Shown: positions 49,244 through 61,428, counted from the stretch's first letter. The stretch is 64,000 nt of DNA from Vermamoeba vermiformis (GCA_045837725.1 JBEWZL010000012.1:1-64000); one strand, 5' to 3'. The notes: generated by a model not told the origin, from the letters alone. Program-made: numbers and translations.

Positions 49244-50386
49244 TCACATGGGTGCGAGAGGATTGTGCGAGGGTCCAGCAGCATTCATTTCTGCTTTGGG
49301 CTTGTTCTTGAACGTCAAAAACAACTGCAATCGTTGACACGTTAGTCATTGCCTAATATGGTAATCATCGTGTACGTACCTGAAACGACTTCTTCTCTTT
49401 GTCCCACGAGGTCCAGAACTTGCTCTTGGCGCGGTCAGGGTCAATGTACCGTTCAATTTCGTAATTGGGAATTTTGAATGCAATTGTCTCGTAGGGCTCA
49501 GCAGCGAACAGGATGTATTGATAGCGACGATCAGGGGCCTCTTTCTTCTGTTCAAATGTCGACATGAAGCGATGACGTGGCTGAAATCCCTCTTCAATCT
49601 CGGGGTAATCAATCTGAAACAGCAGACTCAGCGCATTGCTCTCGGCATCGCGCTGCTTCGTGACGCTGAAACCTGGACGACCAATCTTCACTGTGCGCTT
49701 GGGCTGCACGACACCGACCTTCTTGGTGACACTGAGCGAGGGCCCGGCCACTGCTGGACCTGCGCCCCCGTCTGTCATGCGCTGATCACGTGCTGCTCGG
49801 CGCGCCAAGTTCATTTGATGGCGCTTGCCCTGTCACACATATGACGTGAGTACTGCGTGGTTATATAGAAGGGGGGTGCGTACCTGTGTGTGTGCGAGGT
49901 ATGAGCCTTCATTCGTGTGCAGCGTGAGACACAGCTTGCACTCGTACGTGCCCAAGTGGTTCTTCATAAAGTACGGATCCTGCATGCAAAGAGTAAGATC
50001 GTAGCTCTTGTAGTGGCACATTAGTGAGGGTAATGATGTACGTACCTTGGATAAGTCAATGGTCTCCAAAGCTAATTGACGCAATCGTTCGCGACGATCG
50101 ACATTGCTATCACTGCCTGATGCAACTCCTGCTGAGCCGGGCTTGCTACCAAAGTCCCTATAATACCAAGGGTCAATATTTACTCTTTTAATATGAATTT
50201 TCATCGCAACCACAACGATCCAAGGAAACTGCTAGCAGATTTTATTTATTAATTTGTTTTGAACCAAGGAAAATACTAATTATTTACAAAAATTACTAAG
50301 ACATATTAAATAATATTGGCACGATAGATAACAATTTATTATTTAATGAGAATTATCGCTTAATTTGATAATACTTACTTGGACAT
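49244..50386 (-). CDS. sf3a2: Splicing factor 3A subunit 2
   Basis: Five exons (50386-50379, 50157-50046, 49979-49884, 49829-49380, 49324-49244) encode 248 residues. The first exon is only eight coding bases. The order GSAGVAS, RRERLRQLALETIDLSK, DPYFMKNHLGTYECKLC, HTNEGSYLAHTQGKRHQ (matrin-type C2H2 zinc finger), KIGRPGFSVTKQRD and LLFQIDYPEIEEG matches human SF3A2 closely. The protein is part of the U2 snRNP SF3A complex that docks at the branch site. It lacks the long proline-rich repeats found at the C-terminus of vertebrate SF3A2. A CArG match (49352-49361) lies in its last intron. Its start is 158 bp from that of RBM8A. Confidence 0.95.
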
Positions 50387-50544
50387 TGTTCTATGTTATA
50401 TGAATGCAGAAAATAATACAAATAATATACACAATTATGGCTAGAGTCCGAATATAACGTGTGCTCTTCAGCCGATCAATGGGAACAAAATACGAGCGAA
50501 GAAAAAGTTTATCTTTGTCTAACAGATCAGCAAACAAAACAACC
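50387..50544. promoter_or_regulatory. Bidirectional promoter, SF3A2 / RBM8A
   Basis: The two start codons are separated by 158 bp and point away from each other, so both transcripts must start here. The interval is AT-rich toward SF3A2 and less so toward RBM8A. No TATA-like or other consensus element can be assigned with confidence. Confidence 0.5.
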
Positions 50545-51281
50545 ATGGCAGACAACGAGCGAATGGAAGATGACGTGAATGTCGATACTGACGAGTCAGG
50601 ACGACGAGTGCGCGGTCGTGGTGGCATTGAACCTATGGATGCAGCAGATTCAGAACGATATAGCGGTCAAGGCGCTGTATTTGAACGATTAGACAGTGAT
50701 AATTTAGAACCTGGTCAACCTATTAAATGTGCGTATTATTATTACCACTTTACCACAAGTAGAGTTAATTTAAGAATTATGACGAAATTCAATAATTATT
50801 TTTTATTTTATTTGAGGCTTTACTGATCAATATGACCTGAGTAAAGTAATATTTATTTACAATAATTTATTTTAAATAATCACATCGCTTATCCATTGCA
50901 ACAGCGGTCGAAGGTTGGATCGTGTTTGTGAGTGGCGTGCACGAAGAGGCCACGGAAGAAGAGCTGATGGACAAGTTTGCAGACTTTGGTGAGATCAGAA
51001 ACATTCAAATGCCGCTCGATCGTCGCACTGGCTTCGTCAAGGGCTACGCACTCATTGAATTCGGTACGCGCGAAGAGGCCCAACAAGCGATCGAGACCAT
51101 GCACGGCAAAGCATTCATGAACAAACCGCTCAGCGTTGATTGGTCATTCGCCGTGCCTGCCAAGAACGCTGCACGCAAACGGTGAGTAGTGCTGTCAATA
51201 GTGCAGTGCGTGGTGCCTGACAAGTAGCTGGATGTGCTGAACTGACTTTGTGTTTGCAGGGGCGGACGTGATCGCAAATAG
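50545..51281 (+). CDS. rbm8a: RBM8A / Y14, exon junction complex core
   Basis: Three exons (50545-50728, 50905-51181, 51260-51281) encode 160 residues. The RRM carries the family's SVEGWIVFVSGVHEEATEEE, GEIRNIQMPLDRRTG and KGYALIEF, and the last exon adds only GGRDRK. Y14 pairs with MAGOH in the exon junction complex deposited upstream of spliced junctions, affecting mRNA export and decay. Its presence suits this intron-dense genome. The N-terminus is acidic with RGRGG, as in other Y14 proteins. AATAAA is at 51325-51330, 44 bases after the stop. Confidence 0.95.
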
Positions 51282-51477
51282 TGCCAGTAGTATAGTGTAG
51301 TGTATCTGATGTTAATTAGCGAGCAATAAATTGTGCAACATTATCGAAGCGAGAGCTTTTCTTCATGGGTCAATGTCAACTTTGGCTACTACTTGCATCA
51401 CAGTCAATGCAAAAGTGTGTTATATTACATGTAAGTACCATATTACAATATATTTACAATATATATGATGACTGCAG

Positions 51478-52409
51478 TTAGCTAAAGTAACTGTTTTCTA
51501 ACAACTTAGCCACAGGCTTCCTGAGTAGCGGCATACTAAACATGTTCTGCACTAGACGTCGTGCTCGTCGATCGACGGCGTGCCACTTGACGTCACTCGT
51601 CACTGTCGCTGCGGGGAATATTCTTTCAAAGCATTGCGCGATAATTGTGTCCGGTAAGTCGTTTAACAACTGGTAAGATAATATTAGGGAAATCTAATCA
51701 AACTGCATTAATTGTGCTCACCAATTCTGCAAATATGACACCAGCGGAGTAGATATCGGCATTCGGAGACACCATTTCATCTTCATAAAAGAACTCAGGC
51801 GCGAAATAGGGGCCCGTGAACGGCGCTTTTGGAGCTCCTTCAGGCAGCAGTGAGCCAGATCTTTTGGTCTCTATTAGAAACAGATTGCACAGAGCAATGT
51901 CTGGTTTGCCCTTCGTGTTCCAACGCCATTTGATCGACTCTGGGCAGATAAAGCGGTGTGCTAAACTTCGTGCGTGTAGCTCGCGTAAGATCTGAAAGTA
52001 ACAGTAAATTGAGGGTCAAAAATAACCGTTAGCTTACAATAAGCAGCTGGCGCATTACACGTTTAGTATATTTGCGCAACACTTCCACATTGTAGGGGTG
52101 CCATTGTTCGTTTTGAGGGTCAATATTCACCGTGGCTATTTGATAGTGATTGTTGAATTTAGCAACGCAAAGACTTAATGCCATTTCATAAGTGTTGTGT
52201 TTGTCTTCACTGTGTCTCTCTAAGAATGGAAAAATGAGTTCGAAGGTGGTTTTTGTACTAAAACACGGATAACGGCTAGTTCCCAAGAATTGTTTACTTT
52301 TGGCGGGATCTGAGAGAACATAATGGACGGCTTCCCCGGGGAGCAGCAACAAGGAGGCGGTACGAGCCATCATTCTGCAATCGACAGGGAGGACGGAATG
52401 GCTAGGCAT
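51478..52409 (-). CDS. Divergent kinase-fold protein, probable pseudokinase
   Basis: Three exons (52409-52038, 51991-51722, 51669-51478) encode 277 residues. The C-lobe is recognisable from LRELHARSLAHRFICPESI (HRDLKPxN position), the APEFF motif (APE) and NADIYSAGVIFAELL (DxxSxG helix). The catalytic Asp of HRD is Phe here, and the DFG position reads as LCN, so phosphotransfer is unlikely. I do not see a VAIK Lys or a Gly-rich loop in the N-lobe. A scaffold or regulatory role is the likely reading. It is convergent with RBM8A and divergent from the Deg protease. A kinase of an unusual group is the alternative. Confidence 0.7.
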
Positions 52410-52824
52410 CCGATACTGTACAATACAGTTATATGATGAAGCGCAACGTTGTGTTCTGGGGAGGCTGCGTCGAGAGCGGACTGGGCGTACTATCTATCTG
52501 ACATTGCACGCAATTGATGGAGCTGGAATTGAGAAATACGCGTAATTATCAATGACCCCCATGATTACATGAATCTTGATCCTATTTTCAATTTCGTAAT
52601 GCCCTTTGAATACTTCTGTTTATCAGCTGTTCCGTAACGTTTACGATCAAAAGATCGCACGCATCGCGCCAGGTCCACGTGAGCACCGTTCAGTGAATGA
52701 CTTTCCAACCGGTCCCGTTCATGAAAATTCAAAATCGCGGAGGATTTTTTGACAACTTGCGCACCGCTTCATTCAATTAATTTCTAGCACTCAACACCAA
52801 CACCACACAACACTATAGACTACA
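52410..52824. promoter_or_regulatory. Divergent intergenic region, pseudokinase / Deg protease
   Basis: About 415 bp between two divergent starts. It contains GTTCAGTGAATGACTTTCC and CAACACCAACACCACACAAC close to the Deg start. No RNA gene or known element was recognised. Confidence 0.35.
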
Positions 52825-54789
52825 ATGGGTCAAGGCAGCTCCACTCGTAATAGCGACGACATCGTCAGATGGGCGCACAAGAAGCAACAACTCGACAAGC
52901 AAGAGGCTTTACGTCGTTCTAATCGCGACAACTTAATCATGATAGACCCTGATGCAGTCACTTTTGAAGACGACTCTGAAGACACGCGCATGCCTGTCGA
53001 TCCTGAAGGTTTCAAGCAGATGTTGAGGAAAATGGGCATTAAATTTGTTGAAGAGGACAAGTACGTTGCATAGCATTCATAGCATTCATACCATTTCAAA
53101 TCATATCTTACTAAACGCTCTATTTAGTGCACCACCTTTCAATGCAGATGCTGTGGTCAAAATCAATTCCACGTTGCAACAGCCCGACTACACGTTGCCC
53201 TGGCAGACATTGGACGTCGCTGAAGCACGAGGTATGTAGTGGAGTGATTGGCATGATCATGTATCTAAGTCATTGTCAAAAGGTTCTGGTGCTGTCATTG
53301 AAGGCGGATTTGTTTTGACTGCTGCTCACGTGATCGCTGACTGGACCTTCGTAAGAGTGCAATGATACTGAATATATATTAGCAGTATTAACACCATTCA
53401 CAGCTCGAAATTCAACGCGGCAATGACAAGTGTCCCGCCAAGTAAGTTACACCACAATTCCTCGTGAAATACTTGCAAAGACTAATCACGTGCGCAGAGT
53501 GGTCGGAGTGTGCAATGACAGTGACCTCGCACTGCTCAAGCCCACAGACGAGAACTTCTTCAAAGACATCCAGCCGCTCAAGATTGGTCCCATGCCGCCT
53601 CTCCGTCACCGCATCTACGTGGCTGGTTTTCCGATTGGTGGCGAGGAAATTTCCGTGACTGAGGGTGTCGTGTCGCGCATTGAAATTCAGCCGTACAGCC
53701 ATTCACTGAAGCAATTGTTAGCGATTACTGTCGATGCTGCCATCAACAGCGGAAATTCTGGCGGTCCAGTGATGAACCAGCACGGTGAACTCATCGGTAA
53801 TTGCCTAATTTGGAAAACAATACCTTGTCACGTGCTGACTGTCGCATTCAGGCATTGCATTCCAAGCCCTGGAAGGAGCCGAGAACATTGGTCACATCGT
53901 GCCCCCGCCAGTGATCAATCACTTCTTGGCGGGCATTCAGAAGTTCGGCAAAGACTACCGCGGATTTCCTGATTTGGGCTTGGCCGTGCAGACCCTCGAA
54001 AACGCCAATCAACGCGCGTTGTTGGGACTGCCGCACGAACTGACCGGCGTGCTGGTGGTGCGCGTGCACTACAACAACAGCTGCACCAACGTCCTGCGCA
54101 CGGGCGATGTGTTGCTGAAGATTGGCGAGCACGTGATTGCCAACAACGGCATGATCACCTTCGACACCAAGCTGCACGGAGATTTCACGCTCGCTGTGCA
54201 CCAGTACCAAGAAGGTGACACCGTCAAGTGCGAAATATTCCGCGAGGGCAAGGTGCAAAGTGTCGATGTGACGCTCAAGTACCCGCACGACCTCGTGGCC
54301 AGTCACCGTTACAACGAGCAGCCCGAGTACTACATCTATTGCGGCCTCTTGTTCCAGCCCCTCTCCGTGGATCTGCTCGAGGCCCACTTCTCGGGGGGTC
54401 TCTTGTCGGCCCCGCAAGAACTGCTCTATCTCAGCACGCAGGACGAGACTGCTGAGCGCGCGGAGATTGTCGTGTTGACACGTGTCTTCAAGGACGACGT
54501 CAACTTTGGATACGAGGCCCTGCAGTTCAGCGTGATTCGCTCGCTCAACGGCACACCCATTCGCAGCGTGGCTGATTTGACACGTGTCATTGAGAGCACC
54601 GAGAGCGAGTTCTTGGTGTTGAAAGCATCGAACGACGCCACGATTGTGTTGCCGGGTGCTAAGAACAAACTCGCGACCAAGGCCAACAAACGCATTGGCA
54701 AGCGCTATGGCATCAAATACGACCGCTCAGCGCTGCTCGTGCAAGAACAGAACAGCGATCCTGCGCCCTCGGAGGCTGAGAACAAATAA
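52825..54789 (+). CDS. Deg/HtrA serine protease with PDZ region, N-myristoylation-type start
   Basis: Six exons (52825-53060, 53128-53231, 53283-53350, 53404-53441, 53498-53796, 53852-54789) encode 560 residues. The trypsin-like triad is visible as His in LTAAHVIAD, Asp in NDSDLALLK and Ser in NSGNSGGP. GFPIGGEEISVTEGVVSRIE, ENIGHIVPPPVI and GYEALQFSVIRSLNGTPI place it in the plant-type Deg9/Deg10 group with PDZ-like domains, and most of the C-terminal exon corresponds to these. The protein starts MGQGSST, a good N-myristoylation consensus, and then has a charged extension of about 80 residues with no signal or transit peptide. This suggests a cytosolic, membrane-tethered protease instead of an organellar one. 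Its fifth intron holds a CArG match (53804-53813) and an E-box. AATAAA is at 54826-54831. Confidence 0.88.
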
Positions 54790-55364
54790 TGATGATATCA
54801 ATTGACTTCTAGCTGAATAAATCACTGTACATATTTTAATAGACTGGCCATTCATTCAACTTCCTTCCCTTGTTTGAGTCTTGCTCGACGACACTGTCCT
54901 TGAGGTTCGTTGGTGATTGCTTGACTCCATCTGCCAATCCAGACTGGCGCCTCGAGAAGTTCGGTCAGTATAGCCTTAATTATGCCATCAAAATCCCACA
55001 AGACTGACTGTAATAGAGCAATTAATTACTTCATAACACCGAACAAAGCAATTTGAGCTATTTGATCCTGTAGTGCTACAAGGCAATTCTGACACGAATT
55101 CATCTATATGATTCGTGGTGTGAATATTAGAATAATTAATTTTAAAGCAAATTGTGTGGGTGTATCAGCCGTTGACTGGTTTCAATCAAAGCTGATCCCA
55201 GACACGCTTGCCTACAATTGTTAAATGAAGTACATATAATACACGTATAATCGTTACTTCACTTCACGCGAACGGTCCGTTGTGTTCTCACGTTGGAGTT
55301 AATAATGCTCAGTCCATTTTTATTTTTTTGACGAGGAGAAGAGATCTGCTCAATATACACAGGA
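54790..55364. other. Intergenic stretch
   Basis: About 575 bp between two same-strand genes, containing the Deg polyadenylation region and the NDUFA13 promoter. The sequence is AT-rich. No open frame of interest, RNA gene or repeat was recognised. Confidence 0.35.
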
Positions 55365-56167
55365 ATGAGTTCTAGACAAGGCATTCCACTCGTTCAAGAC
55401 AGTCCACCCCCTGGCGGCTATCCTCCCGTTAAGCCTATCCGTCGGCTGTGGCGCACATCTGGATTGGGCGGAGTCACGGCTTTTGTCGTTACTGGTGCTG
55501 TGTTAGTGCTTGGATTTTTAAAAGTAACTAAATTCAATCTCAAACGAAGGTACGATATTATAATACGAATTATGGAGGCATTGAAAGCGAATATAAAATT
55601 GATCTTGAATCTAATAATAATTATTATAATTCAATAATTAATTGGTAATACTGTATTAATATTTATTTATTTATTAGGGATGATTTTGATGAAATGAGAC
55701 AAGCCAGGTTACATATTCTGCCATATTTACAAGCAGAATCTGACAGACGGTATGAATCCACTCCAATTACGCGCAACAATTATTATCACAAAGAATTTCT
55801 ATTTTATTGTTAGTGTGGCATATTGTGGCTTCAATAGACAATTTTCCAACCCTGTTTTCCTTACAAATTGACGCAGATATTTTTCACAGCACCAATTTCA
55901 CAATTGCACTTAAATAATTATATTACGACACGAGACTAGTTCAATAATAATATACGCACATTACTGCAGCGAATTTACGCTGAAATTACTGCACAATTAT
56001 TTGGCTCTTCGTGGCCCTCACACCAGTCCCTGACTAACACCCCTCGCAGCTATTTGCGCATGAAAAAACAAGCGCTCGAAGAAGAAGCAAAGATTATGAA
56101 GGACGTGCCCGGCTGGGTCGTGGGCGAAAGTGTATATAAGACGCAGTGGATCCCGCCCTCCAAGTGA
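55365..56167 (+). CDS. ndufa13: NDUFA13 / GRIM-19, respiratory complex I subunit
   Basis: Three exons (55365-55549, 55678-55749, 56050-56167) encode 124 residues. The order is a Pro/Gly-rich N-terminus ([11 protein letters not shown]), one transmembrane helix ([15 protein letters not shown]), a charged helix with [20 protein letters not shown], and a tail with [13 protein letters not shown]. This is the standard GRIM-19 layout and length. It is an accessory subunit of mitochondrial complex I in the inner membrane. Intron 2 (300 bp) is much longer than usual for this window but has no recognised insert. Confidence 0.9.
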
Positions 56168-56429
56168 AACATGTCGCATACAACAATACAATCTCTACAA
56201 ATATCTTATTGACATTCAACGTGGCCGTGAAACAATTGTGCCACGGAAGTTATTGCAGTAATTTCGTGCAAATAAAACCAAAAACACTAAAAATATCAAC
56301 TGCGGAGGAACAGAGGAGAACATTAGGGAAGATGTGAATATGCATCTAATAGAACAGATAGATTTATTATAATACAAATAATTTAACGTTTTAAATACAA
56401 GTTTTGAGGATTGAGATCCAGATTCAGAT

Positions 56430-59400
56430 CTACTGCTTGGTGAGCAAGTGAATCAGCTTGTTGATCGCATCGATCCACTCATCGCACTCCTCTTTGGTGT
56501 CAGCAGCAACGGTGTAGATGCGCTCAGGTGTTTTGAGTTCAAATGCGTAGTACTGATGGGTCTTGAGGGTGCGCGGAGTGCTGGGCTGCACAAAGGGACA
56601 CAGCGAGAGGTGAATCACCGCATCGGGCTTGGACTTCTTGGGCTTGAAGTACTTGAGACTGCCGTTCTCGAGCACAAACTTGTACTTCTTGTACTCTTTC
56701 TTGCGATAGCGGTACAGCGTGCCTTGTTTGTTCATCGCAGCCACGAGACTGGTGTTCACCTCTCTGTCGCGGTGTTCAATCTCCGACTTGGACTTGACTG
56801 ACGAGCTGCTGCCCGTGCTGTTCACGCGCTTGATGTCTTTCTTCGAGCGCTGTTTGCGCGGTGACTTGTCGCGGTGTTCAGTGCTCGGGGTGGTCGGGGT
56901 GCTGGGCGGCTCTTCAGCAGCGCGGATCTCTTCTTCGTACTTGAAGCTGATCCACTTCCAGCGCGCTTCAACTCCGTCCTTGGCATTGGGCGGTGTCAGA
57001 CCAGCCACGCGCTGCTTGTACTTGTCTTTGTGACGCGCGTTGTTGACCTGTTTGCAGGCAGTGACGTCATCAGCGGACCACGTGTTGGGCTTGTCGAGGG
57101 CGCGCAGTCTGTTGAGTGCTTTGAAGGTCTGATGACTCTGTGCACAGTCGCTGCAGATCCAGGCCTGCACCGCGAGGGACATGTGCGTGGTCTCTTTGCC
57201 GCACTCGACGCACACTTGATTGTCACCGCGTCGACTCTCTTGCACGGCTGCAAATGTGCTGTCCTTGTCCTTGGCCTCGCGCTGCTTGAAGTCGTACAGG
57301 AACAGATAGACTGACTTGCGAATAGCGTTGATCCACTGCAACTTCTCGTCGAGATTGTTCGCGGACAAGAAGTAGATCCGCTCGCGCGTCAAGAGCTGGA
57401 AGCTGAAGGGTCGATCGACAATGCCCAGCGCACGCGCAGTGCAACTGAGCACGTGAACGGAGCCCGAGGGTTCAATGACATTCGGCACCTCGACTGTGAT
57501 GCCCTCGTCCTTGATCACCGTCACATCGACCTTCTGCTCGCTCTCTGCGCGCAAGAGATAGTCGTGCACGGTCTGCGGCGAGGTGTTGACGACAGTCGTG
57601 GCCGAGTGCGTGACAGCACTGACAGCATTGATCAGCGAGTCCACCACCACTGCTGCAGACTTGTCTTGAGCAGGGTAGTAGTTGAGAATGCAGCCGTTCA
57701 GCACAAAGTGTTTGCACTTCCACTCATCGTGCTTGCCTTTTTTGTACAAATCGCCCTCCATGAAGACCTTGCCGTTCATGAACGCGAGCGATTTCTTCTC
57801 CTCTTCTTCGCGTCGCTGCGTGGTGTCAAACAGACGTGAGCGCATGGCCTCGAGCTGCAGTGAGATGGAGTCGTCGAGATCGCTCAGCCAGTCGTACTTG
57901 TCTTGACTCGTTGTCGCGGCTAAGATCACCGTGCGACGTTCTGCCACGGAGGCAGGGAGCGGACTGTCACTGCCGCGACCAGGGCCAGGACTCGAGGGCG
58001 CAGTGATGGCATTGGCCATGGACATATCACCGAGCGAATTGGACTTGGCGCGACTGCCGTTCATGGCCACGAGACTCTGCGCGGCAATCACTGCGGGCCC
58101 GACTTGCGTGACAATGTTGGGCATGTCAGAGCCCTGGATCTGGAACAGATTGGCGTATTTGATGGACTGCTGGTCGTTGATGTTGTGCAGCTCAGCTTGT
58201 TTGAGGGGCACAATGTACAAGAACTTGAAGTCCACATCGCTCTGCTTGAGCTCGTCCATGGTGTACGCGCTGGGATGTGCGCCACTCTTGGAGGCCTTGC
58301 GCGCACTGCTGGCACTCTTCTCTTTGGTGACGACGATAATGTCCGTGAACAAGAAGCAGTAGCGCATCTTGGCACGCACCTTGCTGGCATCGAAGGTGGC
58401 AGGGGAGCTCATGCCGTCAATCTCCAATAAGCGCCCTTGACGCACGTAACGGCGATGCGGCACTGCAAAGTTGTAGTTGGGATCGAGACCCGACAGCTTG
58501 CCCCAGATGAGCAGCGTGTTGTTCAAGTTCTCGGCCTCGCGCTTCTTTTCATTCACGTATTCAGCGACGGACTGCATCTTCTCGAGTGCTTTCTTCAAGT
58601 TCTGATAGTCTGCGTGACTCTCGGGTGTGTTTTTGAACAGATCTTGCAGCAACAGCACGTAGCGAGGGATGCGCTGCACGGGCAAGATGAGGAACGAGCT
58701 GATTTCGAGGTTCTCGCACTCGGGACGTGCGCGACACTGCATCAACAGCTCGAGCACTTGCGGCTTCTTCATGACATTGAACAGCGTCGAGCACGCCGTG
58801 TTGTAATTGTTCACGTAGGCAGTGTACACCTTGAGGTACTCGGTCATGGCCAAGAAGATGTCGCCCAACTTCTGTCCCGACGAGTACCACTTCTCCATGC
58901 GTGCTTTGAGCTGCTTCAAGATCTCGGAATTGTACAAGCGAATCACCTCGCTCTCGGAGAAGATGCTGCGCAACATGGCCGGCGAGACGAGTTCTGCGGG
59001 CAGCTTGGAGAGTGCATCGAGATAGACGGACTTGAGCACCTCCAATCGACGCACGTACACCTCCTCTGTGCTGATAATTTCGCGTGCGATTTCATTGCGT
59101 TTGAAGCGTGATTTCATCTTTCTGCGCTGCAATCTGCCGCGCACGAGTGCTTGAATGCGCACCAGGCCCTTGTATGCGCTGCTCTCGGTGTGCGTGAAGG
59201 ACTGCAGCACCGCGTCCAAGCGCGTCATCATGCGTCGATACTTGACTTGCGCGAGATATCTGCGAATGAGACTCTGCGCCATGACAATTGCACTCTCCGA
59301 CAGTGCAGGGGTGCTGCGGTGCACGGCGAGAGGACTCGTGCCCGTGGTTGGACTGCTCGCGGGCAGAGGTTCGCGCTTCACGAGCGGTCGTTCGTCGCGC

Positions 59401-60181
59401 AGTGTGGGCTTGGCGATTGCGCTGTCAGTGGCTGAAGTCGCGAGACTCTGTGCCTTGCCTGCACTCGGCATGGAGGTCACCGAGGCAGTGCGTTGAAATG
59501 GATCTGGTGGTCTCTTCCACACGCGGTTGTGTGGCATGCCGTCTGATTCCGCACTCGCTGCTGGTTCTGCTGCTGGTTCAGGATTCTTTGTCTTGTTAAT
59601 CAACAAAAATATCAAGCCCATGACTTGTTTCTTGTTTCCCTCCATAATATCTGCAAGCAAAATAATTGTGTGAGTCGTGAAATTTAAATTGAATTGACCA
59701 ACAATTAAATCGGCATTATTTTGATAATAATTTCATTTGCTAGACTGTCACTTTTTAAGTTAAGTATGAATTAACTGGACTAATATTGTATATAAAAAAA
59801 TCTTTCTTACCATTCGCGTTAACCGAAAACAAATTCACGCTCCAATGACGCTCAATAAAGCGAATTCCCGTCATAATGTTATCTACCTTTTGACTAGGGA
59901 ACTTAGGGTTGGGATTGTAGCGGCCAACCTTCTGGCCGGTCAAAATTTCTAATAGCTGAATCAGAACTACTCCATCTCGAAAGTCGGTTGCAAAATCAGA
60001 CACAGTTCGATTTTTGACAGCTAAGTGTCGATTGGCCCATGTCAAAAATGACTGATACAACGAGAATTAATAAGATTTGTAATGAAAATCTTTTTTCTAC
60101 CTGATTCTGGATGTCTCCCCAATCGGTACTGAGCGAGTGGACGGCTAAGTCCCCACTAGACTGACTGGGCTGTTGCGTCAT
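56430..60181 (-). CDS. gxcDD: CH-IQ-RhoGEF-PH-ArfGAP-PH protein (GxcDD-like)
   Basis: Three exons (60181-60101, 60051-59811, 59650-56430) encode 1,180 residues. A calponin-homology domain comes first (SFLTWANRHL; FRDGVVLIQLLEILTG). Two IQ motifs (about 225-285) follow, then a DH domain (STEEVYVRRLEVLKSVYLD; SSFLILPVQRIPRYVLLL), a PH region with low-complexity inserts, a second PH (GDLYKKGKHDEWKCKHFVLN), an ArfGAP-type zinc finger (about 910-1010) and a third PH at the end. The order matches Dictyostelium GxcDD, a Rho/Rac exchange factor. The zinc finger has CX2CX15CX2C, but the residue where active ArfGAPs have the arginine finger (fifth after the last Cys) is Gln. The DH domain is similar to that of the RhoGEF-CARMIL gene, so the two are related. 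Confidence 0.92.
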
Positions 60182-60444
60182 GGTATCTCGACTTTGTTGA
60201 AAAAGAAAATCTCGCAAGCCGAAAAGAAATCTCCGTGATCAACAGAGAACTCACACGATTGGTCGATTTATTTTATCAAATTTAACGAACATATTTTATT
60301 GCTTCGTTTCGTGGCCTTTGTTTTTTCCTCTTATCTCGGAATTGAGCTACAGTACGTACCTTCCGCGATGACCAATATTAATATTCTAACGATGTTTTAT
60401 TATTAGTCTTTACCGTTACTTAGAGTAAAACAAAACTCTTTAAG
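60182..60444. promoter_or_regulatory. Bidirectional promoter, GxcDD-like / ribosomal protein SA
   Basis: The divergent starts are 263 bp apart, so both promoters lie here. A long T/C-rich run near 60,300-60,345 sits on the ribosomal-protein side, as pyrimidine-rich tracts often do at ribosomal-protein gene starts. No specific factor site can be assigned. Confidence 0.4.
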
Positions 60445-61428
60445 ATGTCACAAATTCCCGACGCTCTCGCCCTCACTCAAGAGGATGCTCGTATGATGCT
60501 TGCTTGCAACGTCCACATTGGTTCTACCAACTTGGACTCTGCTATGGAGCGATACATCTGGAAGAAATCCTCCTACGTTAGAGAGAAGGAACGCGAAGGT
60601 AAAAATGGGAATAATTAAATAAATAATAATATAGCAAAAGTAATTTAAATTACGCCAATAACACTATTGTTATAATTTTTTAAGTTGTGGATCTTCGATC
60701 GTGGAGTTGATATTAATTGTATAAAATATTAATTTTTTATTGCAGGTGCTTACATTATTGACATTCGCAAGACCTGGGAAAAGATCGTCTTGGCTGCCCG
60801 CGCCATCGTCGCCATTGAGAACCCCCTCGACATTGCCGTCGTTACCGTCCAAGGTACTGGCGAGCCCCTCGCTCAACGCGCTGTGTTGAAGTTCTCTCAA
60901 TACACCGGTGCTGCTCACTACGCTGGTCGCTTCACTCCCGGTACCTTCACTAACCAGATCCAAAAGCAATTCGCCGAGCCTCGCTTGTTGATCGTTGCTG
61001 ACCCCTTGAAGGACCACCAACCCATCATTGAAGCCTCTTACGTCAACATCCCCGTCATTGGTTTCTGCAACACCGACTCCTCGCTCCGTCACGTCGACAT
61101 TGCCATTCCTTGCAACAACAAGTCCCGCTTCTCCGTTGCTTTGACCTTCTGGCTCTTGGCCCGTGAAGTCTTGCGCCTCCGTGGCACCATCTCCCGCTCT
61201 GAACCTTGGGACGTGATGGTCGACTTGTTCTTGATGCGCTCTGCTGCTGAACAAGAGAAGGCTCAATCTCAAGCCCAAGCCCAACAACAAGTTCAATCTA
61301 CTCAACAAGCCAGCTACGACGAGTTCATCGCCAAGGGTACCACCACTGGTCAAGGTATCGTCGGTGCCAGCACTAACTGGGCTGATACCCACGAGGATGC
61401 TGATGAGCCCCCCGCTGACTACGAATAA
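60445..61428 (+). CDS. rpsa: 40S ribosomal protein SA (uS2)
   Basis: Two exons (60445-60598, 60746-61428) encode 278 residues. The uS2 core is unmistakable: [64 protein letters not shown] and [11 protein letters not shown]. The tail is Gln-rich and acidic and keeps one Trp motif ([13 protein letters not shown]) related to the W-repeats of metazoan RPSA. Codon use is strongly biased to C-ending codons (CTC, GCC, TTG, CAA), as expected for a highly expressed gene. It acts in the small subunit head. Confidence 0.95.

Noticed and set aside
53848-54417. - strand frame of 189 codons
   Set aside because: Antisense to the Deg protease PDZ exon; opened by codon bias.
58437-59111. + strand frame of 224 codons
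   Set aside because: Antisense shadow of the GxcDD-like DH-domain exon, with no domain of its own.
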